Origin: Bradyrhizobium yuanmingense | GTDB lineage: Bacteria; Pseudomonadota; Alphaproteobacteria; Rhizobiales; Xanthobacteraceae | Assembly (NCBI RefSeq): GCF_900094575.1 | Contig: NZ_FMAE01000002.1 | Location: 434,001 to 498,000 of the forward strand | DNA length: 64,000 bases | Direction: 5' to 3' | Shown: positions 47,348 to 53,975 of the stretch, piece after piece | Position numbering within the stretch: position 1 is the stretch's first letter | Layout of the letters: each line of letters starts with the position of its first letter | Made by a program: the position numbers and the translations under genes | Notes under the pieces: model-generated | Told to the model about the DNA's origin: nothing | The model's database searches: none | Seen by the model: only the letters and a program-made list of their open reading frames with translations

Positions 47348-48322
47348 ATGATCACTCGCCGTACCGCGCTGGGCCTGCTCGCCGCCAGTCCGCTTGCAGC
47401 CACCCCGCTGTCGAAGGCCTTTGCCGCCGATTATCCGGCCCGTCCGGTGAAATGGGTGGTGGGCTATCCGCCGGGCGGCGCCACCGACATCCTGGCACGG
47501 CTGATCGGCCAGCGGCTGTCGGAAAAGCTCGGCCAGCAATTCGTGATCGAGAACAAGCCGGGCGCCGGGAACAACATCGCCACCGAATCGGTCATCAATG
47601 CCGAGCCCGACGGCTACACGCTGCAGCTGGTCAACCCGGCCAACTACATCAACGCCTCGCTCTACAAGAATCTCAAGTTCAACTTCGTGAACGATGTCGC
47701 GCCGGTCGCCTCGTTCCAGCGCGTGCCGAACGTGATGACCGTGAACAAGGATGTGCCGGCCAAGAACGTCGCCGAGTTCATCGAGTATGTGAAGGCCAAT
47801 CCCGGCAAGGTGAACATGGCCTCATCCGGCAACGGCACCTCGGTGCATCTGTCCGGCGAGATGTTCATGGCCATGACCGGCTGCAAGATGCAGCACGTGC
47901 CCTATCGCGGCGCCGCGCCCGCGATCACTGACATGCTCGCCGGCCAGGTGCAGGTGATCTTCGACAACATGCCTTCGATCATTCAGCACATCCGCTCCGG
48001 CAGCCTGCGCGCGATCGGTGTCACCACCACGGAACGCTCGCCGCAGCTGCCCGACGTGCAGCCGATCGCCGACACCGTCAAGGGCTATGAGGCGAGCGCG
48101 TTGTTCGGCATGGGCGCGCCGAAGAACACGCCGAAGGAAATCATCGCCAAGCTCAACGCCGAGGTCAACGCGGTGCTCAAGGAGCCCGACATGGCCAAGC
48201 GCCTGGTCGAGCTCGGCGGCGAGCCGCGGGTGCAGACGCCCGAGGCGTTCGGCGAGGAGATCAAGGCCGAGACCGAGAAGTGGAAGAAGGTCGTCGACTT
48301 CGCCGGCCTGAAGGTCGAGTAG
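47348..48322 (+). CDS. Tripartite tricarboxylate transporter substrate-binding protein (Bug family)
   Basis: 324 residues from the ATG at 47348. The signal MITRRTALGLLAASPLAATPLSKAFA has an RR pair in a TRRTALGLL context and could be Tat or Sec. The mature part starts DYPARPVKWVVGYPPGGATDILARLI, the hallmark of the Bug/TctC periplasmic binding proteins, and continues with IENKPGAGNNIATE and VPYRGAAPAITDMLAGQVQVIFDNMPSII. Such proteins bind small carboxylates. No TctA or TctB membrane component is adjacent, as is typical of orphan Bug genes in this group. Confidence 0.92.
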   Translation: MITRRTALGLLAASPLAATPLSKAFAADYPARPVKWVVGYPPGGATDILARLIGQRLSEKLGQQFVIENKPGAGNNIATESVINAEPDGYTLQLVNPANYINASLYKNLKFNFVNDVAPVASFQRVPNVMTVNKDVPAKNVAEFIEYVKANPGKVNMASSGNGTSVHLSGEMFMAMTGCKMQHVPYRGAAPAITDMLAGQVQVIFDNMPSIIQHIRSGSLRAIGVTTTERSPQLPDVQPIADTVKGYEASALFGMGAPKNTPKEIIAKLNAEVNAVLKEPDMAKRLVELGGEPRVQTPEAFGEEIKAETEKWKKVVDFAGLKVE

Positions 48323-48346
48323 AAATCTCGTGATGACGAGGAAGAG

Positions 48347-48373
48347 AGCCCTGTCGTTCGGCAGGGCTTTTTT
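48347..48373 (+). terminator. Rho-independent terminator of the Bug gene
   Basis: AGCCCTG (48347-48353), an eight-base loop, CAGGGCT (48362-48368), then TTTTTT. It is 25 bases past the stop. Confidence 0.9.
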
Positions 48374-48437
48374 CTTGGCTGCATTGCCAGCAACCCGATC
48401 ACGCTCTCGTGCGGATCCGCGCCCTGCGCCTTCCGGC

Positions 48438-48465
48438 TTGACGTTGTCGCGCTCGCGTCTATACT
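48438..48465 (+). promoter_or_regulatory. Sigma-70-type promoter of the ArsR operon
   Basis: TTGACG (48438-48443), a 16-base spacer, and TATACT (48460-48465). The predicted transcription start, about seven bases on, falls at the ArsR start codon (48473), so the mRNA is probably leaderless or nearly so. No Shine-Dalgarno is present before that ATG. Confidence 0.7.
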
Positions 48466-48484
48466 AAACCACATGGTTAAGTAT
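48461..48484. promoter_or_regulatory. Predicted ArsR operator
   Basis: Two 11-base arms, ATACTAAACCA (48461-48471) and TGGTTAAGTAT (48474-48484), match as an inverted repeat at 10 of 11 positions around a CA centre. The site covers the -10 box, the predicted transcription start and the ATG of the ArsR-type gene, a position suited to autorepression. Inferred from position and symmetry. Confidence 0.65.
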
Positions 48485-48925
48485 CAGGACGAGACGCTGG
48501 ACCGGACTTTTGCGGCCCTGTCAGACCCGACGCGTCGTGCCTTGCTGGCGCGCCTCGGCGAGCAGGACGGCCTGTCGGTGAGCGAGCTGGCGGCCCCGTT
48601 TGCGGTATCGCTGCCGGCGATCATGAAGCATCTCGACGTGCTCACCGATGCCGGGCTGATCGTGCGCGAGAAGACCGGGCGCACGGTCGCCTGCCGGCTG
48701 ACCGCGCAGCCGATGGAGCAGGCGATGAACTGGCTCAATCGTTATGCGCAGTTCTGGTCCCACAATCTCGATCGCCTTGCCGCCTTCGTGGAGGAAGAGA
48801 CATGGCCAACGCAACCGCCAACACCGCCGAACGCCCGGCAGAACGACCAAGCCTCACGCTCACGCGCCGGCTCCGCGCGCCGCCGCAAAAGGTCTACGCC
48901 GCCTGGACGCAAGCCGCGCAGCTAG
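48473..48925 (+). CDS. ArsR/SmtB-family winged-helix repressor
   Basis: 150 residues. The winged helix is in FAALSDPTRRALLARLGEQDGLSVSELAAPFAVSLPAIMKHLDVLTDAGLIVREKTGRTVACRLT, typical of ArsR proteins of the SRPBCC-associated branch, which lack the Cys metal sites of ArsR itself. After about residue 110 the protein continues with a Pro/Arg-rich, probably disordered basic tail (RAGSARRRKRSTPPGRK). That tail is coded by 124 bases that also code, in another frame, for the start of the next gene. It probably represses its own operon through the palindrome on its promoter; the signal is unknown. Confidence 0.9.
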   Translation: MVKYQDETLDRTFAALSDPTRRALLARLGEQDGLSVSELAAPFAVSLPAIMKHLDVLTDAGLIVREKTGRTVACRLTAQPMEQAMNWLNRYAQFWSHNLDRLAAFVEEETWPTQPPTPPNARQNDQASRSRAGSARRRKRSTPPGRKPRS

Positions 48926-49269
48926 CGCAATGGTTCGGGCCGCCGAACATGAAGCCGGCGACGCTTCAAGCCGAGCTCGACGTCCGCGTCGGCGGCCGGT
49001 TTCGCATCAGCTTCACCGGCGACGACGGCGAATATTTCGAGGCCGGCGGCCGCTATCGCGAGCTGGTACCGAACGAGCTTCTGGTCTTCACCTGGGCCTG
49101 GCACTCGACGCCGGAGCGTGAATCGCTGGTGACGATTTCGCTGAAGCCGGACGCTGCCGGCACCTTGATGATCTTCCATCACGCCCAGTTCTTCGACGAG
49201 ACCGCGCGCGACAACCACCAGCGCGGCTGGAGCTCGATTTTCGACAAGCTCGATGCTTTCGTCGCCTGA
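48802..49269 (+). CDS. SRPBCC/AHSA1-like protein
   Basis: 155 residues. The Aha1/START-like fold begins SLTLTRRLRAPPQKVYAAWTQAAQLAQWFGPP and includes DVRVGGRFRISFTGDDGEYFEAGGRYRELVPNELLVFTWAW and the last helix NHQRGWSSIFDKLDAFV. Such proteins bind small hydrophobic ligands in a deep cavity and commonly accompany ArsR-type repressors in rhizobia. The start overlaps the upstream repressor gene by 124 bases; a later start would cut into the first strand of the domain, so a long overlap appears real. The DUF899 gene follows after 17 bases. Confidence 0.9.
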   Translation: MANATANTAERPAERPSLTLTRRLRAPPQKVYAAWTQAAQLAQWFGPPNMKPATLQAELDVRVGGRFRISFTGDDGEYFEAGGRYRELVPNELLVFTWAWHSTPERESLVTISLKPDAAGTLMIFHHAQFFDETARDNHQRGWSSIFDKLDAFVA

Positions 49270-49286
49270 TCCCCAAGGAGAACGCC

Positions 49287-50024
49287 ATGCAGCAACATCA
49301 GATCGTTTCGCGCGAGCAATGGATCGTCGCGCGCAAGGCCCTTCTGGCCCACGAGAAGGAATTGACCCAGGCCCGCGAACGGCTTGCCGACGAGCGCCGC
49401 CGGCTCCCCTGGGTCAAGGTCGACGAGGCGTACGAATTCGAAGGGCCGAACGGCATCGTGTCCTTGGGCGATCTGTTCAAGGGCCGGCCGCAGCTGATCG
49501 TGCAGCACGTGATGTTCGCGCCCGATTGGGACGCGGCCTGCAAGAGCTGTTCGTTCTGGGCCGATGGGTTCGAGCGCATGGTGCCGCATTTGGCCGCGCG
49601 CGACACCGCGATGGTTGCGGTCTCGCTGGCGCCAAGCGCAAAGCTCGAGGCCTTCAAGAAGCGGATGGGCTGGACCTTCGACTGGGTTTCCTCAGGCCGC
49701 AACGACTTCAACCGCGATTACGGCGTGACGTTCTCACAGGAAGAGGTCGCGACCGGCAAGCCGATGTACAATTTCGGGACCACGCCGTTCTACGGCCCCG
49801 AACTGCCCGGCATCAGCGTGTTCTTCCGCGACGAGGCCGGCGCGATCTTCCACACTTATTCCTGCTTCGCCCGCGGCCTCGACATGATGAACGCTGCATA
49901 TCAATATCTCGATCTCACCCCGCTCGGCCGTCACGAGGAAGGCCTGCCTTATCCGATGGACTGGGTGCGCCTGCGCGACCAGTACGAGCCGCAGCCGGCG
50001 AAGGCGGCGTGCTGCCACGGGTGA
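49287..50024 (+). CDS. DUF899 (thioredoxin-like) family protein
   Basis: 245 residues, ATG preceded by AAGGAG. The family core is visible: RRRLPWVKVDEAYEFEGPNGIVSLGDLF, LIVQHVMFAPDWDAACKSCSFWADGF, and FFRDEAGAIFHTYSCFARGLDMMNAAYQYLDLTPLGRHE. DUF899 proteins have a thioredoxin-like fold with a CxxC-like pair (CKSC here) but their activity is unknown. Third and last gene of the ArsR-SRPBCC-DUF899 operon, judged by close spacing and a family C repeat after it. Confidence 0.93.
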   Translation: MQQHQIVSREQWIVARKALLAHEKELTQARERLADERRRLPWVKVDEAYEFEGPNGIVSLGDLFKGRPQLIVQHVMFAPDWDAACKSCSFWADGFERMVPHLAARDTAMVAVSLAPSAKLEAFKKRMGWTFDWVSSGRNDFNRDYGVTFSQEEVATGKPMYNFGTTPFYGPELPGISVFFRDEAGAIFHTYSCFARGLDMMNAAYQYLDLTPLGRHEEGLPYPMDWVRLRDQYEPQPAKAACCHG

Positions 50025-50050
50025 GGGGAGCGCTCGACGCACATCAAAGG

Positions 50051-50152
50051 TGTCATCGCCCGGCTAGACCGGGCGATCCAGTATTCCGAGACGGCAGTGA
50101 TCAATCGAAAGGCCGCGGCGTACTGGATTCCCCGCCTTCGCGGGGAATGACA
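50051..50152. repeat. Palindromic intergenic repeat, family C (reverse orientation)
   Basis: TGTCATCGCCCGGCTAGACC...GGGCGATCCAGTATTCCGAG at the left and GCGGCGTACTGGATTCCCC...GGGGAATGACAG at the right; the right end differs from the 11021-11124 copy but the core matches in reverse complement. Confidence 0.85.
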
Positions 50153-50190
50153 GCTACGGGTGAGGTGCAGGGTGTGCCTTGCCCCGATAG

Positions 50191-51438
50191 CTACCGCTTC
50201 GCCTCCGCCTGCTCCGCCGCGTTGCACGAGATCAGCATCGTGTACGGCCGGGCGTTGGTGGCGATGTCGGTGGTCTTGAGCTCGCTCTTTGGCTCGGCGG
50301 TCTGATAGGGCACGATCGAATTGTCGAGGAAATCGCGCAGCACTCCGGTCTTGATGGCGAAATTGATGTTTTCAGGGATGTTGCCGGTCGCCACCGCGAT
50401 CCGCAAGGCTGGAATCTTGCCCGTGACCACGCCCACGACCTGACCCGTGTTGTCGAACAGCGGCCCGCCGCTGTTGCCAGGCTGCACGGGTGCGCTGATT
50501 TGCAGGAAGCGCGAGTCGTTGCGCATGCCGCTGAGCGAGCTCACGATGCCGGTGGTCACGCTGAAGTCCGAGGTCAGGATTCCGTGATAGGGAAAGCCGA
50601 TCGCGATCACGGAATCGCCGGAGCGGATCGAGCGGTCGCGGATCCGGGCAAAATCCTTGAAGGTCGTCGTCGACGGCGCCTGCAACAGGGCGAGGTCGTT
50701 GTTGGCATCGCTCGAGACGACGCGCAGCACCATTGCGGCTTCGCCGGTGAGATTGCCCCTGACGTCGCCGACGCAGCCGTCGATCACATGATGGTTGGTG
50801 ACGACGTGCCCGCTCGCGCTGACGACGAAGCCGCTGCCGCTCCTGGCTCGGGCAGGTTTGCCGCCGGCCGGCGCTGCCGCCTGCTTCTCCGCCGTCGCCG
50901 CCGGCTTGGCCGCACCCTTGGTGAAATCGCCGGCCTTGCTGAGCCCGTCTGCCTTCACCCGCGTGACGCAGTTCGCCAGCGCCGGGATCAGGGGCGCCGT
51001 CGACGTCAGCACAAATTGGAGTGGCTTGCTCCCGTTGGTCGTGATCACCATCAGGCTTGCCTTCTGGAAGGTGCGAGCGACGTTGGGGGGCAGCATGGTC
51101 GTCACCATATTGGTGGTGCCGGCGGTCGCAAACAACCTCGCCTGCTCCTGGCCGTCGAAGATGAAGTCGATGGGCGCGGTATCGCCCTTGTTGAAGCGAA
51201 AGCTGGGGCTGGCAAAGCTCAGCAGCCAGGAGCCGGCCGCATTCTGCGCGACGAAGAGACTCACGCCGTTGGCGTAAGGTGCGGTCGCCGCGCAATGGGA
51301 GAACGCGCCCGTCTCGTCATTGCTGAATGCGCCGCCTGCCCAGTTGCCGACCTTGACGGTGCCGAACGGCCCCGCCGCGTTCGCCCCGAACACACTCATC
51401 TGCAACACGAACGCAACGACCAACGACCTCAACCACAT
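50191..51438 (-). CDS. Secreted trypsin-like serine protease (S1C type)
   Basis: 415 residues from the ATG at 51438 (MWLRSLVVAFVLQMSVFGANA), a signal peptide; an ATG 33 bases upstream is possible. Residues 22-210 form a domain of unknown type (GPFGTVKVGNWAGGAFSNDETGAFSHCAATAPY). The protease domain follows an Ala/Lys linker: His in HVVTNHHVIDGCVGDVRG, Asp in SSDANNDLALLQAP and Ser in PVQPGNSGGPLFDNTGQVVGVVTGK give the catalytic triad in order. A PDZ domain, normal in DegP-type proteins, was not seen. Periplasmic or secreted; role unknown. Confidence 0.88.
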   Translation of the reverse strand: MWLRSLVVAFVLQMSVFGANAAGPFGTVKVGNWAGGAFSNDETGAFSHCAATAPYANGVSLFVAQNAAGSWLLSFASPSFRFNKGDTAPIDFIFDGQEQARLFATAGTTNMVTTMLPPNVARTFQKASLMVITTNGSKPLQFVLTSTAPLIPALANCVTRVKADGLSKAGDFTKGAAKPAATAEKQAAAPAGGKPARARSGSGFVVSASGHVVTNHHVIDGCVGDVRGNLTGEAAMVLRVVSSDANNDLALLQAPSTTTFKDFARIRDRSIRSGDSVIAIGFPYHGILTSDFSVTTGIVSSLSGMRNDSRFLQISAPVQPGNSGGPLFDNTGQVVGVVTGKIPALRIAVATGNIPENINFAIKTGVLRDFLDNSIVPYQTAEPKSELKTTDIATNARPYTMLISCNAAEQAEAKR

Positions 51439-51544
51439 ACCCCAGCCCCCGGCAAACGCACTCGCATCCATCTTATCCGCGAGGGCAGGGGAGGCGCAAC
51501 CGTCAGTTGTCCGCTCTCGTCCGGCTGGCCGCGACAATTCGGGC

Positions 51545-51572
51545 TTGCACATACTTTGCAGTGCCGTATACT
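51545..51572 (+). promoter_or_regulatory. Sigma-70-type promoter of the membrane protein/regulator operon
   Basis: TTGCAC (51545-51550), a 16-base spacer holding the half-site ATACTTTG, and TATACT (51567-51572). The -10 box overlaps the operator at 51569-51587, so a bound repressor would block polymerase. Confidence 0.65.
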
Positions 51573-51587
51573 TTGCGATACAAAGTA
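51569..51587. promoter_or_regulatory. Operator 1: TACTTTG-N5-CAAAGTA
   Basis: A perfect inverted repeat, TACTTTG (51569-51575), CGATA, CAAAGTA (51581-51587). A third half-site, ATACTTTG, is 18 bases upstream (51551-51558). The same ACTTTG-N5-CAAAGT geometry recurs at 52640-52656 in the same operon. The winged-helix regulator encoded downstream is the natural candidate for binding. Confidence 0.75.
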
Positions 51588-51606
51588 ACGGGGCCGTTGC
51601 CTCGTA

Positions 51607-52257
51607 ATGTCTGGGTGGAACGAGGTTTTGGCGTTGCCCATGCGCGATCTCGACAAGGCGCTGGCCGACATCGTGACGATCCGCAGCCAGATCGCGGCAG
51701 GTACCGCCTTCCGCGGTTACGGCCCGGCGACGATGGCGGCGACCGGTGCTGTTGCGCTCATCACCGCCGTCCTGCAATTCTGGCTGTTGGATGATCCCAC
51801 CGGCGAGCCGCTCGTTTTCTTCATCGGCTGGTTCATCGCCGCCGCGCTGTCTGGACTGATCATCGGCATCGAGATGCGCGCCCGGTCGCGACGCCATCAT
51901 TCCGGTCTCGCCGACGCGATGATCCACCAGGCGGTCGAGCAGTTCCTGCCGGCGGGCGTTGCCGGCGTTCTGCTCGCGGTGGTGATGTGGAAGTTCGCGA
52001 GCGAGACGCTGTGGCTGCTGCCGGGCCTGTGGCAGATCCTGGTGTCGCTCGGCATCTTTGCCTCGGTCCGCTCGCTGCCGCGCACGGTGGCGCTCGCCGG
52101 CGCCTGGTATTTCGTGTCCGGCTTCGCGGTCGTGGTGCTCGCGAGCCGAACCCACACGCTGTCGCCATGGACCATGGGCCTACCTTTCCTGATCGGCCAA
52201 TCGCTGATGGCGGCCATTCTGCATTTCGCGTCCGGAGACAACGATGTCGAAGACTGA
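51607..52257 (+). CDS. Multi-pass membrane protein of unknown function
   Basis: 216 residues from the ATG at 51607; an ATG at 51640 (MRDLDKALADIV) is an alternative and has GAGG at 13 bases. Five hydrophobic segments follow a short soluble start: MAATGAVALITAVLQFWLL, FFIGWFIAAALSGLIIGIEM, AGVAGVLLAVVMWKF, LWLLPGLWQILVSLGIFASV and VALAGAWYFVSGFAVVVLAS, with a sixth near PFLIGQSLMAAILHF. I do not recognise a named family. It is the first gene of a three-gene unit under operator 1 and overlaps the regulator gene by 14 bases, so its level is presumably controlled by that regulator. Confidence 0.85.
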   Translation: MSGWNEVLALPMRDLDKALADIVTIRSQIAAGTAFRGYGPATMAATGAVALITAVLQFWLLDDPTGEPLVFFIGWFIAAALSGLIIGIEMRARSRRHHSGLADAMIHQAVEQFLPAGVAGVLLAVVMWKFASETLWLLPGLWQILVSLGIFASVRSLPRTVALAGAWYFVSGFAVVVLASRTHTLSPWTMGLPFLIGQSLMAAILHFASGDNDVED

Positions 52258-52618
52258 CAGCGCGCCCTTCTCCTATGAAGGCCTCGACCGCGTGATCCAC
52301 GAGAAGGCGAGGCTCGGGCTTCTGACCTCGCTGATGGCGCATCCCAAGGGGCTGGCGTTCGGCGATCTCAAGCAGCTCTGCGGCCTCACCGACGGCAATC
52401 TCAGCCGGCACCTTGCCGTGCTGCAGGAAGCCGGCCTCGTCGAGGTGACCAAGGGCTACGAAGGGAATCGCCCGCACACCAGCTGCCGCCTCACCAAGGC
52501 CGGCCGCCGCCGCTTCCTCGACTATCTCGCCGTGCTCGAGCGGCTGGTGCGCGACGCGGCGAAGGCCGCTGGCCGCGAAGCGCCGCCGCTCGGCCGTCTC
52601 GGCATCGCCTCGACCTGA
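52244..52618 (+). CDS. Winged-helix transcriptional regulator (HTH_34/MarR-like)
   Basis: 124 residues. The winged helix is ARLGLLTSLMAHPKGLAFGDLKQLCGLTDGNLSRHLAVLQEAGLVEVTKGYEGNRPHTSCRLTKAGRRRF, the pattern of the small 'winged helix DNA-binding' (HTH_34) family, with a C-terminal dimer helix (LDYLAVLERLVRDAAKAAG). It overlaps the membrane protein gene by 14 bases and precedes the uppS-like gene by 29. Two palindromes of identical half-sites and spacing flank it (51569-51587 and 52640-52656), so it probably regulates both its own operon and the prenyltransferase gene. The signal is unknown. Confidence 0.9.
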   Translation: MSKTDSAPFSYEGLDRVIHEKARLGLLTSLMAHPKGLAFGDLKQLCGLTDGNLSRHLAVLQEAGLVEVTKGYEGNRPHTSCRLTKAGRRRFLDYLAVLERLVRDAAKAAGREAPPLGRLGIAST

Positions 52619-52639
52619 TCTCCCCTTTTTTGACCGGAG

Positions 52640-52656
52640 ACTTTGCAATGCAAAGT
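52640..52656. promoter_or_regulatory. Operator 2: ACTTTG-N5-CAAAGT over the uppS-like start codon
   Basis: ACTTTGCA-A-TGCAAAGT, a perfect 17-bp palindrome (ACTTTG, CAATG, CAAAGT) whose centre is the ATG of the next gene at 52648, just after the GGAG ribosome binding site. It shares both half-sites and the 5-base spacing with operator 1. A bound protein could act as a roadblock, or the site could regulate an internal promoter; none was picked out. Confidence 0.75.
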
Positions 52657-53388
52657 GACATCACGTCCCGCAACGAGAAGCTTCATGTCGGCATCATCAT
52701 GGACGGCAACGGCCGATGGGCGACGCGGCGCGGCCTGTCGCGCGTGCGCGGCCACGAGGCCGGCGTCGAGACCATCCGCCGCATCGTCGAGGCCGCGCCC
52801 AAGCAGGGCATCGGCACGCTGACGCTTTACGCCTTCTCCACCGACAATTGGCGGCGGCCGAAGGCCGAGGTCGCGGCGCTGATGACCCTGCTGCGCTTCT
52901 ACCTCGCGAACGAAGTGCAGAGCCTCGTCAAGAACGGCGTGCGCCTCTCCGTCATCGGCCGCCGCGATCGCCTGCCCGACGGCATCGCCGCCGCGATCGC
53001 GCGCGCCGAGGCGGCCACCGCCGATGGCCGCGCGCTGCATGTGCGCATCGCCGTCGATTATTCCGCGCGCGACGCCATCCTCAATGCCGCGGCCAAGGCG
53101 GCCGCGCTGACCAGCCTGACGCGTGAAGCCTTCTCGCAGCTCGTCACAGGCGAGGCTGGCCTTCGCGACGTCGACCTCATCATCCGCACCTCCGGCGAGA
53201 AGCGGCTGTCGGACTTCCTGCTTTGGGAAGGCGCCTATGCCGAGCTGTACTTCACCGAGCGGATGTGGCCCGAATTCGACGCGGGCGATCTTGCCGAGGC
53301 GCTCGCCGCCTTCCATGGCCGCGAGCGCCGCTTCGGCGGGCTGCAAGCCATTATGCCCGGAGAGGCGCCCTCGCTCTCGCAGGTGTGA
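52648..53388 (+). CDS. Undecaprenyl diphosphate synthase family cis-prenyltransferase
   Basis: 246 residues from the ATG at 52648, with GGAG eight bases upstream. The UppS motifs are all there: HVGIIMDGNGRWATRRGL (the catalytic Asp in MDGN), TLYAFSTDNWRRPKAEV, and DVDLIIRTSGEKRLSDFLLWEGAYAELYF with the substrate-binding RxSGE and RLSDFLLW. It should condense isopentenyl diphosphate to C50-C55 carrier lipid. The normal uppS of Rhizobiales lies in the frr-uppS-cdsA-dxr cluster, and none of those genes is here, so this looks like a second, separately regulated copy. The operator over its start codon supports that. Confidence 0.92.
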   Translation: MQSDITSRNEKLHVGIIMDGNGRWATRRGLSRVRGHEAGVETIRRIVEAAPKQGIGTLTLYAFSTDNWRRPKAEVAALMTLLRFYLANEVQSLVKNGVRLSVIGRRDRLPDGIAAAIARAEAATADGRALHVRIAVDYSARDAILNAAAKAAALTSLTREAFSQLVTGEAGLRDVDLIIRTSGEKRLSDFLLWEGAYAELYFTERMWPEFDAGDLAEALAAFHGRERRFGGLQAIMPGEAPSLSQV

Positions 53389-53489
53389 GGCGCTCGGCGC
53401 CCGCCGGCTCCCCCACCGATTGCCGCCCGGCACGGATCGTGCTCTAGTCTTCCGGCGTTGTGTACCCCTGCGACGGGAGCGTTCGCACC

Positions 53490-53975
53490 ATGCGCGCAGT
53501 CCTCGATTACTGCACCGGCGGAACGGAGCGGCAGCTTGCCGCCGGCACCATCATCGTCGCCGAGGGGGGCACCTCCGGCCATCTCTACGTGCTGATGCAA
53601 GGCAGGCTCGAGGTGCTCAAGGGCGAGATGGTGGTCGCCACCGTCACCGAGCCCGGCGCGGTGTTGGGTGAGATGTCCGTGCTGCTGGGCCAGCCGCACA
53701 CCGCAACGGTACGGGCCTGCTCCGACGCCATCGTCTACGAATTCGAGGATGCCGCCGCGTTCCTCGAGAGGGAGCCGGGCGTGGCGCTGCTGATCGCAAA
53801 AATGCTGGCGCAGAGGCTCAACGTCGCCAACACCTACCTCGCCGATCTGAAGCGGCAATATGCCGGCCACGGCACGCATCTGGCCATGGTCGGCGAAGTG
53901 CTCCAGAGCATGATCAACCTGCCGCCGGCTGAGGTTTCGCCCGGCTCTGATCGGCAATCCGATCCAAGAATGTGA
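53490..53975 (+). CDS. Cyclic nucleotide-binding (cNMP) domain protein
   Basis: 161 residues from the ATG at 53490 (MRAVLDYCTGGTERQLAAGTII), with GGGAG upstream; a GTG at 53460 is possible. A single cNMP-binding domain: LAAGTIIVAEGGTSGHLYVLMQGRLEVLKGEMVVATVTEPGAVLGEMSVLLGQPHTATVRACSDAIVYEF, with the phosphate-binding PGAVLGEMSVLLGQPHTATV motif. The Crp-type helix-turn-helix is absent, so it is a stand-alone sensor or partner rather than a DNA-binding regulator. Its last 62 bases overlap the end of the metallophosphoesterase gene on the other strand. Confidence 0.87.
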   Translation: MRAVLDYCTGGTERQLAAGTIIVAEGGTSGHLYVLMQGRLEVLKGEMVVATVTEPGAVLGEMSVLLGQPHTATVRACSDAIVYEFEDAAAFLEREPGVALLIAKMLAQRLNVANTYLADLKRQYAGHGTHLAMVGEVLQSMINLPPAEVSPGSDRQSDPRM

